A stretch of DNA of 64,000 nt from Vibrio ishigakensis (GCF_024347675.1 NZ_AP024882.1:372001-436000), one strand, 5' to 3'. Counted from the stretch's first letter, positions 53,486-62,477 are shown. The notes: a model not told the origin generated them from the letters alone. Program-made: numbers and translations.

Positions 53486-53514
53486 AAAGGTGCTCTTATG
53501 AGCACCTTTAATTC
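53486..53514. terminator. Terminator between yfcC-like and gst genes
   Basis: AAAGGTGCTC (53486-53495) and GAGCACCTTT (53500-53509) form a 10-bp stem with loop TTAT between convergent genes; A/T runs flank it on both sides. Confidence 0.85.
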
Positions 53515-53538
53515 ACCAAGACCTTGTTTCAACAGCGC

Positions 53539-54156
53539 TTAGCCATACTGCTGTTCAAGCTTTTCTGCTGCGCGATATGCCTCATGGGTGGCCAACTGTT
53601 TAGCGTATCTGGCTATATTCTCGTAGCGTTCTAGGATGCCAAAGTTAGCTAGGATATCGATAATAAAGGAGAGCATGATATCCGCACCCGTTAGCTTATC
53701 AGCAACCAGATATCGTTTTCCCTCTAGCCTTTGATTCACATAGCTCATGACTTTGTCTATCTCAGCTTCAGCGTAGTCTCCCAGAAAGTTGGTTTCTGCC
53801 CCATCTTTGGCCACAAAAAGCTTGAGTAGTAACGGTAGTGCTGCTGAACTCTCTGCAAAATGTAGCCACTGCAAATAATCTAGGTAGTCATCACTTCCTG
53901 CCTCAGGAGCCAATGTCTGCGCACCATATTTACTAATCAAGTACTCGGTAATAGCACCAGACTCTGTAATCACCTTGCCATCTTCTTCAACGACAGGTGA
54001 CTTGCCCAATGGATGCACCGATTTTAACTCTGGCGGAGCGAGAAAAGAGACACTGTCGCGCTGATAAGGACGGATGGTGTATTCAACACCCAGTTCTTCT
54101 AGCAGCCAAATAATGCGCTTAGAGCGAGATTGATTTAAGTGATGCAGTGTAATCAT
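53539..54156 (-). CDS. Glutathione S-transferase
   Basis: The 205-residue cytoplasmic protein has an N-terminal thioredoxin-fold GST domain (residues 1-80; HHLNQSRSKRIIWLLEELGVEY with the catalytic Ser/Asn region, and GKSPVVEEDGKVITESGAITEYL with the glutathione-binding ES motif) and an all-helical C-terminal domain. It is the last gene of the tetR-curA-gst run, starting 9 bases after curA with AGGAG at good distance. Joint control by the NemR-like repressor suggests a role in removing electrophiles. Confidence 0.9.
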   Translation of the reverse strand: MITLHHLNQSRSKRIIWLLEELGVEYTIRPYQRDSVSFLAPPELKSVHPLGKSPVVEEDGKVITESGAITEYLISKYGAQTLAPEAGSDDYLDYLQWLHFAESSAALPLLLKLFVAKDGAETNFLGDYAEAEIDKVMSYVNQRLEGKRYLVADKLTGADIMLSFIIDILANFGILERYENIARYAKQLATHEAYRAAEKLEQQYG

Positions 54157-54165
54157 GATGAACTC

Positions 54166-55197
54166 CTATTTAGGCTCATTGGTTTTAATAACCAATTTGC
54201 CGAAGTTCTTACCTTCCAACAGTCCAATAAAGGCCTCTGGAGCATTCTCCAGTCCTTCGATTAGGTGCTCACGATAATGGATTTTGCCCTCTGCTAGCCA
54301 CTTCGACATGTCCGCTGCAAATTCACCATATCTATGTGCGTAATCATCGAAGATAATGAAGCCCTGCATCTTGATACGCTTGATCAGCAATTGCCCCATT
54401 AGCATGGATAGGCGATCCGGCCCCTCTGGTAATGACGTCGCATTGTATTGTGAAATCAAACCACATAGAGGAATGCGTGCCCCAGTATTGAGCAGTGGCA
54501 TCACGGCATCAAACACCTTACCGCCCACATTCTCAAAATAGATATCGATACCTTTATCGCAGGCTTGCGCTAATTGCTGTGCAAAATCATCAGCGGTATG
54601 GTCAATACATTCATCAAATCCAAGCTGGTCTTTGGCGTATTGACATTTTTCAGTACCACCAGCTACACCAATGACTCGACAACCTTTCAGCTTACCGATT
54701 TGGCCAACCATAGAACCCACAGCGCCAGTTGCAGCTGCAACCACAAGGGTATCTCCTTCCTTTGGCTGACCAATATCAAGAAGTCCCATATAGGCAGTAA
54801 AACCAGGCATCCCCATCACACCTAGTGCATAAGAAGGGTATTCAGGTTTTTTACCTAACTTAATCAGTCCCTCACCCGTTGAGATACCGTAATCTTGCCA
54901 ACCACTGTACGCTAATACCCATTCACCCACTTCAAACTCAGAGTTATTCGATTCGACTACTTGGCAAACCGTTCCTCCCACCATCACTTCATCGATAGCA
55001 ACTGGATCGGCATAGGATTTCGCATCATTCATACGTCCGCGCATATACGGGTCAAGAGAAAGGTAAACACTGCGAAGCAGTATCTCGCCTTGTTCCGGAG
55101 ACGGCTGCTCGGCCTCTTCCAAGCGGAAATTAGCTGGCACAGGCGCCCCAACCGGGCGAGAGGCAAGTACAATACGGCGATTAATGGAGTCAGTCAT
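54166..55197 (-). CDS. NADPH-dependent oxidoreductase, CurA/leukotriene-B4-dehydrogenase type
   Basis: This 343-residue zinc-independent medium-chain dehydrogenase reduces alpha,beta-unsaturated carbonyls with NADPH. It has LSLDPYMRGRMND near residue 50, the nucleotide motif AATGAVGSMVGQIGKLKG near 145-163, and a C-terminal FGKLVIKT. It matches CurA/YncB-type enzymes. ATG 55197 follows GAAGGG; a longer frame to 55245 would run through the operator. One NemR-like operator lies 21-35 bases upstream of the start, the other before tetR. Confidence 0.92.
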   Translation of the reverse strand: MTDSINRRIVLASRPVGAPVPANFRLEEAEQPSPEQGEILLRSVYLSLDPYMRGRMNDAKSYADPVAIDEVMVGGTVCQVVESNNSEFEVGEWVLAYSGWQDYGISTGEGLIKLGKKPEYPSYALGVMGMPGFTAYMGLLDIGQPKEGDTLVVAAATGAVGSMVGQIGKLKGCRVIGVAGGTEKCQYAKDQLGFDECIDHTADDFAQQLAQACDKGIDIYFENVGGKVFDAVMPLLNTGARIPLCGLISQYNATSLPEGPDRLSMLMGQLLIKRIKMQGFIIFDDYAHRYGEFAADMSKWLAEGKIHYREHLIEGLENAPEAFIGLLEGKNFGKLVIKTNEPK

Positions 55198-55217
55198 GAT
55201 AGTCCCTTCAATAAAAT

Positions 55218-55232
55218 TAGACCGGTCGTCTA
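55218..55232. promoter_or_regulatory. TetR operator upstream of curA
   Basis: TAGACCGGTCGTCTA is a 15-base palindrome (TAGAC-N5-GTCTA) within a segment that repeats, with one mismatch, before tetR. It resembles the NemR box TAGACC-N4-GGTCTA. Confidence 0.8.
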
Positions 55233-55277
55233 GTGTGTATTTCAAAAAATCCCGTCTGTATCAAGACGGGAATAAAA

Positions 55278-55862
55278 TCAGTCGCTTAGCAGTGCCTCTG
55301 TCACTTCCAAGCAATGTTCTAGGTTTGAGCAATCTTGCGCTAGTTTGTTCAGCAAACTGGCACCCAACCATTGTTGATAGAGTTGACGTGCTAGGGCATC
55401 GGCACTCTTAGTACGGATAGAGCCTTCTTGCATGCCTTTCACAATCTGCTGTGACAGTTGTGTAACGATACGCTCTGTACCTTTTGCTAAGGTCATTCGC
55501 ATAGGCTCGGAAAGATCCGCCACCTCTGCACTCAACTTAACAACAAGACACTTGTTGGCATTGCAAACCCCGTTTTCAGTTTCCAGCCATCGAGAAAAGT
55601 ACCGAAGCACCTTGTTTCTGCTGCCCAGATTGGGATCAGAAAAAAGGGTATCAACACGCTTCATATAGTTTGAGAAGTACTCACCGATCAGCGCTTCACC
55701 AAATTGCTCCTTGGATGCGAAGTAATGATAGAAGGAGCCTTTAGGTACGTCCGCTGCTCTCAACAGCTCAGATAAGCCAACAGCGGTAAAGCCCTTGTTG
55801 ATGACCAATTGGTAACCAACTTCGAGAATATGCTGTCTTGTGTCTTTAGTTTTTGCATTCAT
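55278..55862 (-). CDS. TetR-family repressor, NemR/AcuR-like
   Basis: This 194-residue repressor has an N-terminal TetR helix-turn-helix (residues 10-57; FTAVGLSELLRAADVPKGSFYHYFASKEQF) and a C-terminal ligand domain whose NGVCNANKCLVVKLSAEVADLSEPMR block corresponds to the Cys-containing region of NemR/AcuR-type electrophile sensors. It is the first gene of the tetR-curA-gst run, with nearly identical operators before itself and before curA, so autoregulation plus control of detoxification is expected. Reactive carbonyls, quinones or hypochlorite are likely signals by analogy with NemR. Confidence 0.88.
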   Translation of the reverse strand: MNAKTKDTRQHILEVGYQLVINKGFTAVGLSELLRAADVPKGSFYHYFASKEQFGEALIGEYFSNYMKRVDTLFSDPNLGSRNKVLRYFSRWLETENGVCNANKCLVVKLSAEVADLSEPMRMTLAKGTERIVTQLSQQIVKGMQEGSIRTKSADALARQLYQQWLGASLLNKLAQDCSNLEHCLEVTEALLSD

Positions 55863-55882
55863 GGAGCAAAGATAAATAAAAT

Positions 55883-55897
55883 TAGACCAGTCGTCTA
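55883..55897. promoter_or_regulatory. TetR operator upstream of tetR
   Basis: TAGACCAGTCGTCTA lies 21-35 bases before the tetR start codon. Together with its flanks (55876-55899) it repeats the segment 55211-55234 with a single base change. Confidence 0.8.
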
Positions 55898-56023
55898 GTG
55901 AATATCATTGCTACTTTAATCAGCACTCTCAGAGACAGCACTCGTCTGCCTTGCGAGCTAGTTGGAACTTGATACTACCGCGTAGTCTGGTGCACAGTAG
56001 GCACATATAACAAGGAGAGCACC

Positions 56024-56320
56024 ATGATTCGTCATATTCTACTGATTAAATTTAAAGACCAAACCAGTGAACCGGACATCTCGGAACTTAAAGCTCTATT
56101 CGAAGCTATTCCAAGCAAGATAGAGGGTGTTGTGGCGGTGGAATGGGGAGTTAACGATAGCCCCGAGGGTAAAAATAAAGGCTTCACCCACAGTGTTTTG
56201 ATGACCTTCGCCGATGAGGCCGCTCGCCAACGCTACTTGCCTCACCCTGAACACGACGCCCTAAAAGTTGTGTTTCGTCCTATTCTTGAAGACTTAATTG
56301 TGTTGGATTATCAGTTCTAA
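56024..56320 (+). CDS. Dabb-family (stress-responsive alpha/beta barrel) protein
   Basis: The 98-residue soluble protein has the Dabb domain over its entire length: MIRHILLIKFKDQTSEPDI at the start, GVVAVEWGVNDSPEGKNKGFTHSVLMTFADEAARQRYLPHPEHD in the middle. The His-containing YLPHPEH segment is typical. These dimeric ferredoxin-like proteins range from plant stress proteins to polyketide cyclases; bacterial single-domain members have no firm function. AAGGAG lies 8 bases before the ATG. Confidence 0.88.
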   Translation: MIRHILLIKFKDQTSEPDISELKALFEAIPSKIEGVVAVEWGVNDSPEGKNKGFTHSVLMTFADEAARQRYLPHPEHDALKVVFRPILEDLIVLDYQF

Positions 56321-56437
56321 CCTAAAACGCCTGACTGACAAATAGAAGCTTTGTGCCTAAATTGAGACACCTGCCCCCGTGCGATTTTTGTCCCTTGATA
56401 TACTCAAGAAACATTCTCAAAAGGTGATGGTGACTCA

Positions 56438-56698
56438 ATGTCAAAAACCAACAAGCTCCACAATGAAGATAAGCTGGTCAAGCGAGCCATAGAGGTCGTT
56501 TTCAAGTTGGCCAAGATGCAGGGCATAGACCTTCCAGATAGTACAATGCCACTCAAGGTTAAATCAGCTTATCTTTTCTTGGTAGAAGTAAACCAGATCC
56601 CACCACTACCAGAGAGCAAGCATGATGGAGCGAGCCTTAAGCACCGCCTCGCGCTTTGGATGCACAGTGCATTGCCAGATGGCGATCCACTGAAATAG
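56438..56698 (+). CDS. DUF5062-like small protein
   Basis: This 86-residue soluble helical protein resembles the Vibrio family DUF5062, from memory of its KLVKRAIEVVFKLAKMQG and LKHRLALWMHSALPDGDPLK blocks. There is no signal peptide or membrane segment. AAAGGTGATGG precedes the ATG. It stands alone and converges on the ydjM-like gene; a weak hairpin with GGGGTAGA/TCTACCCC arms at about 56711-56731 may terminate both. Function is unknown. Confidence 0.8.
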   Translation: MSKTNKLHNEDKLVKRAIEVVFKLAKMQGIDLPDSTMPLKVKSAYLFLVEVNQIPPLPESKHDGASLKHRLALWMHSALPDGDPLK

Positions 56699-56737
56699 AA
56701 GATAAAAGTAAGGGGTAGATTCATCTACCCCTTTTCA

Positions 56738-57766
56738 TTATTGGTTATAACTAAGCTCGAGCCGTTGCAGGTTGGCATCAATGCTTTGGTCGCCCTTCAA
56801 GCGCTCCCATAATGCACTCAGATGCTCTAAGCCTCGCTCACTTGGATAACGCCAGGTAGAGTCGAGCAATTCCCATTCACCTTTATCGTCTTTCTCCGCA
56901 AGAACAAACTGGAACGATAGGCTATCTGCCATACCCAGTCTCAAGTCGGTCACTATCAGAGCATCGTTTTCTTCACGATATTTTAGATAGTTGTGAGAAA
57001 AGGCTTTCAAACCTTGTAGGGTTTCAGGCTTTTCCTCCAATGGCCAACTTCCAGTCGGGCGAGAGACGAAATCAATACGGTCGTCTTTGTCTAAGATTGA
57101 AGCCAAACCCTCCCAGTATTTACCCTCATCCATGACTACCACCCGCCACAATACGGTATTGAAAGGCGTCGGCATTACGATAACATTCTCACTTGGAAGG
57201 TTCTGCGCAGCCAGATTCTCTTGCACTCGCTCAGTAACGCTCTGTTGGGCTGCATACCCCCATACCAAGTACAGAGTAGAGATAAGCACTACCGCCTGGC
57301 ACCAGCGCCCTCCTCGGCTCCTAGAAAACAGCGCCACACCAATGGCTATAAGCAGAGGTAAAGTGTAGAGGGGGTCAATGATGAAAATATTCCTAAGCTC
57401 AAAGTAGCCCTCAAACGGCCACAGCAACTGGGTTCCGTAGGTGGTCATAGCATCGAGTAAGGTGTGTGTGACCAACACGCTGATGGTCAAAAAGAAGACT
57501 CGACCCAAAGTCCAAAACGCATCTGGACGAAAGCGACAGTAGATCCAAGAAAGGAGCAGAGCAAAGGGTGGCATTAGTAGCAAGGAATGGGTGAAACCAC
57601 GATGCTTGATGGTGTTGCTCACCGCATCGCCGTAATCCAACATCACATCTAGATCTGGCAAGGTACCAAGGGCTGCGCCCACGGCTAGCACTTTAGCGTT
57701 GCATCGCTTTCCTGCTATCGCACCGGCAACGGTGGCACCCAGTGCTGCTTGAGTAATGGAATCCAT
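56738..57766 (-). CDS. YdjM-like membrane-bound metal-dependent hydrolase
   Basis: The 342-residue membrane protein of the YdjM/DUF457 family has the family start MDSITQAALGATVAGAIAG, the metal-site HRGFTHSLL near residue 55 and THTLLDAMTTYGTQLLWPF near residue 100, with four or five helices in the first 180 residues and a soluble C-terminal domain of about 150 residues. The family is predicted to hydrolyse lipid-linked substrates with a bound metal, but activity is poorly known. It stands alone. Confidence 0.9.
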   Translation of the reverse strand: MDSITQAALGATVAGAIAGKRCNAKVLAVGAALGTLPDLDVMLDYGDAVSNTIKHRGFTHSLLLMPPFALLLSWIYCRFRPDAFWTLGRVFFLTISVLVTHTLLDAMTTYGTQLLWPFEGYFELRNIFIIDPLYTLPLLIAIGVALFSRSRGGRWCQAVVLISTLYLVWGYAAQQSVTERVQENLAAQNLPSENVIVMPTPFNTVLWRVVVMDEGKYWEGLASILDKDDRIDFVSRPTGSWPLEEKPETLQGLKAFSHNYLKYREENDALIVTDLRLGMADSLSFQFVLAEKDDKGEWELLDSTWRYPSERGLEHLSALWERLKGDQSIDANLQRLELSYNQ

Positions 57767-57985
57767 ATCTGAACTACTTTTGCTCTTTCTCTATGTAAAC
57801 AAGCTCATAAAAATAAGTGTGAATAATAAGCGCGTCAATCGGTTAACGCCCCTTATCGACCATCTTTACTTTGTTTTACGCTTTGCCTCTTCCGAAAATC
57901 CAATTCAAACAAAATTCTAATTTTTGTGATCTCTGATTTATGTAAAGCGTAATAACAAAGGTTTGGAACAATAGAGGAACGAGCC

Positions 57986-58237
57986 ATGGAACTGCTAGTT
58001 GAATCATTGGAAGGGGATATCTATCTTGCTTACCAAGTGCAAGGCGATTCAAAGACGCCATTTCTCGACCACAACAGCAAGCCAATGCGCTTTCACAGCC
58101 TAGAGCAGATTCGGTCACATTGTGAGGGCACCACCTTTCAGTCTGCATCCTTGAGACAAAACACCGCCTATGACGAAATGTGTGGCTCCAACTCTATGGG
58201 TTCCAACATCATGGTAATAGACCTTAACTGGTACTAA
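57986..58237 (+). CDS. DUF6482-like small protein
   Basis: This 83-residue soluble protein, MELLVESLEGDIYLAYQVQG at the start, resembles the DUF6482 family of gamma-proteobacteria (from memory). The middle carries SLEQIRSHCEG and the C-terminus YDEMCGSNSMGSNIMVIDLNWY. AGAGGAACG 8 bases before ATG supports it. It is a single gene followed by a strong terminator. No function is known. Confidence 0.8.
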   Translation: MELLVESLEGDIYLAYQVQGDSKTPFLDHNSKPMRFHSLEQIRSHCEGTTFQSASLRQNTAYDEMCGSNSMGSNIMVIDLNWY

Positions 58238-58267
58238 CCGCATCCTTTGCGTTCTTAGTGTCTGTTT

Positions 58268-58296
58268 GACGAGTCCCCTGCGACTCGTCTTTTTTT
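58268..58296 (+). terminator. Rho-independent terminator after the DUF6482-like gene
   Basis: GACGAGTC (58268-58275) and GACTCGTC (58282-58289) form an 8-bp stem with a 6-base loop and a seven-T tail. Confidence 0.93.
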
Positions 58297-58389
58297 GGTT
58301 TGTATTTATCCTCACGACAAAAAAGTAGATTTGTTGTTGGCAACCCAAATCTCCATATTGAGCTCAGATTAATTATTGAGCTCTTTTAT

Positions 58390-60282
58390 ATGCAAAAGCA
58401 CTTCTCACTGATAGACAAGCCAACCTTTTTTGGCGCTCTATTCTTGTTACTTAGCGTGGTCTTTCCCCTCGTGCTGTTCCCAGAGCAGGGGGCAGAGTGG
58501 ATCAGCGTGGGTAAGACCTTTATGACCGACAAACTCGGGGTTCTGTACCTGTCTCTAGGTATCGCTGCCATCTTGTTTATGCTGTATGTCATCTTTAGTG
58601 ATATGGGGCAGATCAAGCTGGGTGAAATTGATGAAGAGCCTGAATTTAATACCTCCTCTTGGGCTGCCATGCTGTTCTGTGGTGGTATCGGTGCCAGCAT
58701 CCTGTATTGGGGTGGCATCGAGTGGGCTTACTATTATCAGTCGCCTCCGTTCCAACTAGAGCCTGGCAGTGAAGAAGCGATCCGCTGGGCGGCAACCTAT
58801 GGTCTATTCCATTGGGGGCCTATCGCTTGGTCTATCTACCTAGTACCTGCACTTCCAATTGCCTATTTCTACTATGTGCGCAAACAACCTGTGCTGAAAA
58901 TCTCGAGCGCCCTTATGCCGGTGCTTGGTGAGAAACGTGCTAGTGGCGGTATGGGTAAGTTCGTCGATGTGTTGTTTGTGTTTGGTATGCTGGGCGGCGC
59001 TGCCACCAGCCTTGGCTTGGCTGCACCTCTTATCAACGGTGGCTTACACCATATCTTCGGTATCCCAAACAACACCTTAAGTCAGGTAGGTGTACTGCTA
59101 TTGTGTACCGCGATATTCGGCTATTCCGCCTACGCTGGTCTGGAAAAAGGCATCAAGTTTCTCAGTAACATCAACTTCTGGGGAGCCATGGGGTTGCTTG
59201 CGTTTGTGTTTTGCGCAGGGCCGAGCGTATTCATGCTAGAGACTGGCCTCGACTCTATTGGCCGTATGCTGTCGAACTTCTTTGTGATGGCGACATGGGC
59301 TGAACCTTTCGGTGGTTATGGGGAGTTCACAGACACCCATTTCCCACAAGACTGGACCATCTTCTATTGGGCATGGTGGCTAGTGTTCGCTCCATGTATG
59401 GGGCTATTCGTAGCTCGTATTTCTCGCGGACGAACCATAAAGCAAATGGTGGTGGGCTCTATTTTTTATGGCTCACTAGGGTGTTTCATGTTCTTCATCA
59501 TCCTTGGCAACTATGGCCTGTCGCTGCAGTTAACAGGAGAGCTTGATGTTATCAGCATATTGAATGCGCAAGGTGCGCCGACAGCCATCTTCGCTATCTT
59601 GGATACCCTACCTATGAGCACTATCGTGGTAGGCGTGTTCACTCTGCTGTGCATCATTTTCACCGCAACATCGTTTGACTCCATCTCCTACATCTTGGCG
59701 TCTGTGGTGCAAAACAATGTTAGTGAGGAACCGATGCGCTGGAACCGTTTGTTCTGGGCATTCACCCTTTCCTTCCTACCGACAGTGTTGATGTTTGTAG
59801 GCGGATTATCGACCTTGCAAACCGCAGCCATCGTCGGTGGTCTTCCACTGTTGATTATCTCGGTAATGCTGATGGTTTCGTTTGTGCGTGCGGCAAGTTT
59901 GGATATTCGTCATCAGAAAGAGTATGAAGAGCCAACGATCAATATAGAGGAACTGCCTGATATCGACCCTTGGTCAGCAGAAGGCATGGCCTTTGCCAAG
60001 TTTGAACGCTTCAAAGACTTGGCTCAGCAAGCGGCGGAAGAAGAGCGTGAAGCCATGAGTGCGCTGATGTCTCTGCGTAAAGAGATACGCGCTTTTGCCC
60101 TAGAACATAAAGATGAGGCAGAGATGGCGGTCAAATTATTGCCGGAAGATCTGCAACTAGAACTGCAACGACTGACCGAGGCTCTGCTTGCAGCGAAAGA
60201 GAAAAAGGTAACGCTTTCAGATCAGGTTCAGGAATCTCGAGCCGAGTTTGATAGCTTGATGCTGGCAATAGCGGCAAGCTAA
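58390..60282 (+). CDS. BCCT-family transporter with C-terminal helical extension
   Basis: This 630-residue inner-membrane protein of the betaine/choline/carnitine transporter family has 12 helices and the conserved WGGIEWAYYYQSPPF and family Trp-rich segment GPIAWSIYLVPALPIAYFYY. The second half has MATWAEPFGGYGEFTDTHFPQDWTIFYWAWW, the BCCT signature. A cytoplasmic tail of about 110 residues (about 520-630) is Glu/Lys-rich and helical, possibly an osmosensor domain as in BetP. ATG 58390 gives the family N-terminus; the longer frame from 58300 begins inside the preceding terminator region. Its ribosome site is weak. Confidence 0.9.
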   Translation: MQKHFSLIDKPTFFGALFLLLSVVFPLVLFPEQGAEWISVGKTFMTDKLGVLYLSLGIAAILFMLYVIFSDMGQIKLGEIDEEPEFNTSSWAAMLFCGGIGASILYWGGIEWAYYYQSPPFQLEPGSEEAIRWAATYGLFHWGPIAWSIYLVPALPIAYFYYVRKQPVLKISSALMPVLGEKRASGGMGKFVDVLFVFGMLGGAATSLGLAAPLINGGLHHIFGIPNNTLSQVGVLLLCTAIFGYSAYAGLEKGIKFLSNINFWGAMGLLAFVFCAGPSVFMLETGLDSIGRMLSNFFVMATWAEPFGGYGEFTDTHFPQDWTIFYWAWWLVFAPCMGLFVARISRGRTIKQMVVGSIFYGSLGCFMFFIILGNYGLSLQLTGELDVISILNAQGAPTAIFAILDTLPMSTIVVGVFTLLCIIFTATSFDSISYILASVVQNNVSEEPMRWNRLFWAFTLSFLPTVLMFVGGLSTLQTAAIVGGLPLLIISVMLMVSFVRAASLDIRHQKEYEEPTINIEELPDIDPWSAEGMAFAKFERFKDLAQQAAEEEREAMSALMSLRKEIRAFALEHKDEAEMAVKLLPEDLQLELQRLTEALLAAKEKKVTLSDQVQESRAEFDSLMLAIAAS

Positions 60283-60308
60283 CAGCTTTATAGTTTGATA
60301 TTGACTAG

Positions 60309-60353
60309 GTAGAACAAACGCTCTACCCTAAAAAGTAGAATGAACGCTCTACC
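60309..60353. promoter_or_regulatory. Two tandem TetR-type operators
   Basis: GTAGAACAAACGCTCTACC (60309-60327) and GTAGAATGAACGCTCTACC (60335-60353) are near-identical, partly palindromic sites (TAGA...TCTA) 26 bases apart. They lie directly before the tetR start at 60360, so the regulator should repress itself and the adjacent oxidoreductase. Confidence 0.75.
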
Positions 60354-60359
60354 TGGTTA

Positions 60360-60878
60360 ATGTCTATGCTAAAACAACAAATCGCCTCTCGTCTCGAGGT
60401 GGCTTTCAGCCAATACGGCTTCGCTGAAGCCAGTGTCGCTCAGCTAAAAAACGCCAGTGAAGTGAGCTTGCGCACCCTATACAAGCACTACCCCTCCAAG
60501 GAAGAGATGATCGTTGGCGCCCTAGAGCACCGACATCAGAGATACCTAGATTTCTTGCTGGATGGTTCTCCCGAAAAAGGGCTAGATGCGGTTTTGCACA
60601 TCTTCGAAAAGCTGGATCATTGGATGGCAGAGTTTGCGCCCCACGGGTGCCTGTCTATCAACGCTATCTCGGCTTATCCAGACAACCTAGAGATCAACCA
60701 AGCGGTGCATAAACACAAGCTTGAGGTAAGAGAACTACTCGGTGAGCAAAGTGGTAAACCTGAGCTCGCCACTGCCCTATTCTTGATACACGAAGGTGTG
60801 TCCAACGCCTGGCCTGTACTAGGCAAAGAAGCCTCAGACAGTGCCAAGCAAACCCTAATTCAACTACTAGAGAAATAA
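60360..60878 (+). CDS. TetR-family transcriptional regulator
   Basis: The 172-residue repressor has a short N-terminal helix-turn-helix (residues 8-53; FAEASVAQLKNASEVSLRTLYKHYPSKEEMI) and a helical ligand domain with a single Cys in PHGCLSINAISAYPD. Two operator-like repeats lie within 51 bases upstream. No ribosome site is visible before the ATG, and a second ATG follows two codons later, so the message may be leaderless or poorly translated. Its stop is followed two bases later by the oxidoreductase start. Confidence 0.88.
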   Translation: MSMLKQQIASRLEVAFSQYGFAEASVAQLKNASEVSLRTLYKHYPSKEEMIVGALEHRHQRYLDFLLDGSPEKGLDAVLHIFEKLDHWMAEFAPHGCLSINAISAYPDNLEINQAVHKHKLEVRELLGEQSGKPELATALFLIHEGVSNAWPVLGKEASDSAKQTLIQLLEK

Positions 60879-60880
60879 CC

Positions 60881-61927
60881 ATGACTGCTATCCCAAGTAA
60901 GATGAAAGGTGTTCAACTTATCGGACACGGCGGCCCAGAGATGCTTGAGTATCGCGAGGATATCGCAGTGCCAACACCGAGTGCTAATCAAGTACTGATC
61001 CGTGTATCAGCCGCTGGTGTGAACAACACGGACATCAATACCCGCATCGGCTGGTATTCAAAGGGTGACGCCGACAGCGAAGATGCTTCTTGGTCCGGTG
61101 TAGCGCTCAAATTTCCACGCATCCAAGGTGCGGATGTGTGTGGCACTATCGTGGCCGTGGGTAAAGATGTTGATTCCGCACGCATCGGTCAGCGTGTGAT
61201 CATCGAGCCAAGCATGAGTGAATATGGCGAACAGCCTCTAACCTCACCTTGGTATTTCGGGTCTGAGTGCGACGGTGGTTTTGCGGAATACACGGTAGTG
61301 GCGTCGAAGCATGCCTTTAGTCTAGATACTGACCTAACCGATATCGAACTTGCTTCTCTCCCTTGCTCATACTCAACCGCAGAAAACATGCTCACTCGTG
61401 CCGGTGTCAATGCCAACGACAAAGTGCTTATCTCAGGTGCGTCTGGTGGTGTTGGCTCTGCAGCTGTGCAACTGGCTAAAGCCCGAGGCGCTTATGTCAT
61501 CGCCATCACTAGCCCTAGCAAAAATCAGGAACTGCTAGCTCTTGGTGCGGACGAGGTGGTTGCTCGCGATGCAAACCTAGTTAAAGCAATTGGTACAAAC
61601 AGCGTCAACGTGGTGATCGACCTAGTAGCCGGTGATGCATGGCCTCAATTTCTAGAAGTACTTAAGCCTAAAGGTCGCTACGCGGTATCCGGTGCTATCG
61701 GCGGAGCTATGGTGGAATTAGATGTGAGAACCCTTTATCTGAAAGACCTCAGCTTCTTTGGCTGTACCGTGCTTGAAGAGGGCGTATTCCAAAGCCTGAT
61801 CAACTGGATTGAGACAGGTAAGGTAAAACCTATCGTAGCTAAGAGCCTACCTCTTAAAGAAATCAACACCATGCAGGAGCTGTTTCAACAGAAGAAGCAC
61901 ACAGGCAAGTTGGTGCTTGAGGTATAA
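60881..61927 (+). CDS. NAD(P)H:quinone oxidoreductase-type medium-chain dehydrogenase
   Basis: This 348-residue zinc-less alcohol-dehydrogenase-superfamily enzyme has a GroES-like domain (residues 10-130; VLIRVSAAGVNNTDINTRIG and GADVCGTIVAVGKDV) and a Rossmann domain with VLISGASGGVGSAAVQLAKARGAYVIAI near residues 180-210. It probably reduces quinones or enals with NADPH. It starts two bases after tetR, so it is cotranscribed and presumably induced by the compound that TetR senses. Confidence 0.92.
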   Translation: MTAIPSKMKGVQLIGHGGPEMLEYREDIAVPTPSANQVLIRVSAAGVNNTDINTRIGWYSKGDADSEDASWSGVALKFPRIQGADVCGTIVAVGKDVDSARIGQRVIIEPSMSEYGEQPLTSPWYFGSECDGGFAEYTVVASKHAFSLDTDLTDIELASLPCSYSTAENMLTRAGVNANDKVLISGASGGVGSAAVQLAKARGAYVIAITSPSKNQELLALGADEVVARDANLVKAIGTNSVNVVIDLVAGDAWPQFLEVLKPKGRYAVSGAIGGAMVELDVRTLYLKDLSFFGCTVLEEGVFQSLINWIETGKVKPIVAKSLPLKEINTMQELFQQKKHTGKLVLEV

Positions 61928-62046
61928 CTCATAAGTCATTGGTCTTTATGTGGATTGCCCATCTATGCAATCATTCTTTTTGTCCCTTTAAAAGAGTTGT
62001 TGCTCAGATTAAATAGAGCACTGAAGTTGTAAATTAAGGAAAGGTA

Positions 62047-62469
62047 ATGCCACATAAAAAAATTGAAGTAAGCACCAAGATGAGCAAAGGCTGGAAGGTA
62101 ACTGCACAGGTGCGCGAGCATTCGCTTGTTATCGACCAGCCAAGCGGTGGCAATGAAGGTGCGAACCCACTTGAGACCTTTGTTTTCTCATTGGCTGGCT
62201 GTATTTCTACAATCGCTAAGATGGTTGCTAGAGAACAGAAGATCGAGCTTAAGGGTATCGAGGTAGACATCTCTGCTGACATCAATACCGATGGCCTTAT
62301 CGGCAAACAGAGCGATGACCCTGTGGGCTTCAAGAGTATAGATATCAAGGCCAACATCGATGCGCCACTGACAGACGAAGAGAAACAAGCCTTCCTAGAC
62401 CTTGTCTGTCACCGTTGCCCTATCCACGAGAACCTACTTCGTCCAACGGTAGTGACTCACTCAGCTTAA
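62047..62469 (+). CDS. OsmC/Ohr-family protein
   Basis: This 140-residue cytoplasmic protein of the OsmC superfamily has the two redox cysteines expected: Cys52 in FSLAGCISTIAKMV and Cys121/Cys124 in DLVCHRCPIHENL. Members reduce organic hydroperoxides through lipoylated or thiol partners; this short form with the CHRCPIHENL tail belongs to the YhfA-like branch. The ATG follows AAGGAAAGGTA. It is followed by a terminator and is not visibly in an operon. Confidence 0.9.
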   Translation: MPHKKIEVSTKMSKGWKVTAQVREHSLVIDQPSGGNEGANPLETFVFSLAGCISTIAKMVAREQKIELKGIEVDISADINTDGLIGKQSDDPVGFKSIDIKANIDAPLTDEEKQAFLDLVCHRCPIHENLLRPTVVTHSA

Positions 62470-62477
62470 GATTTTCT

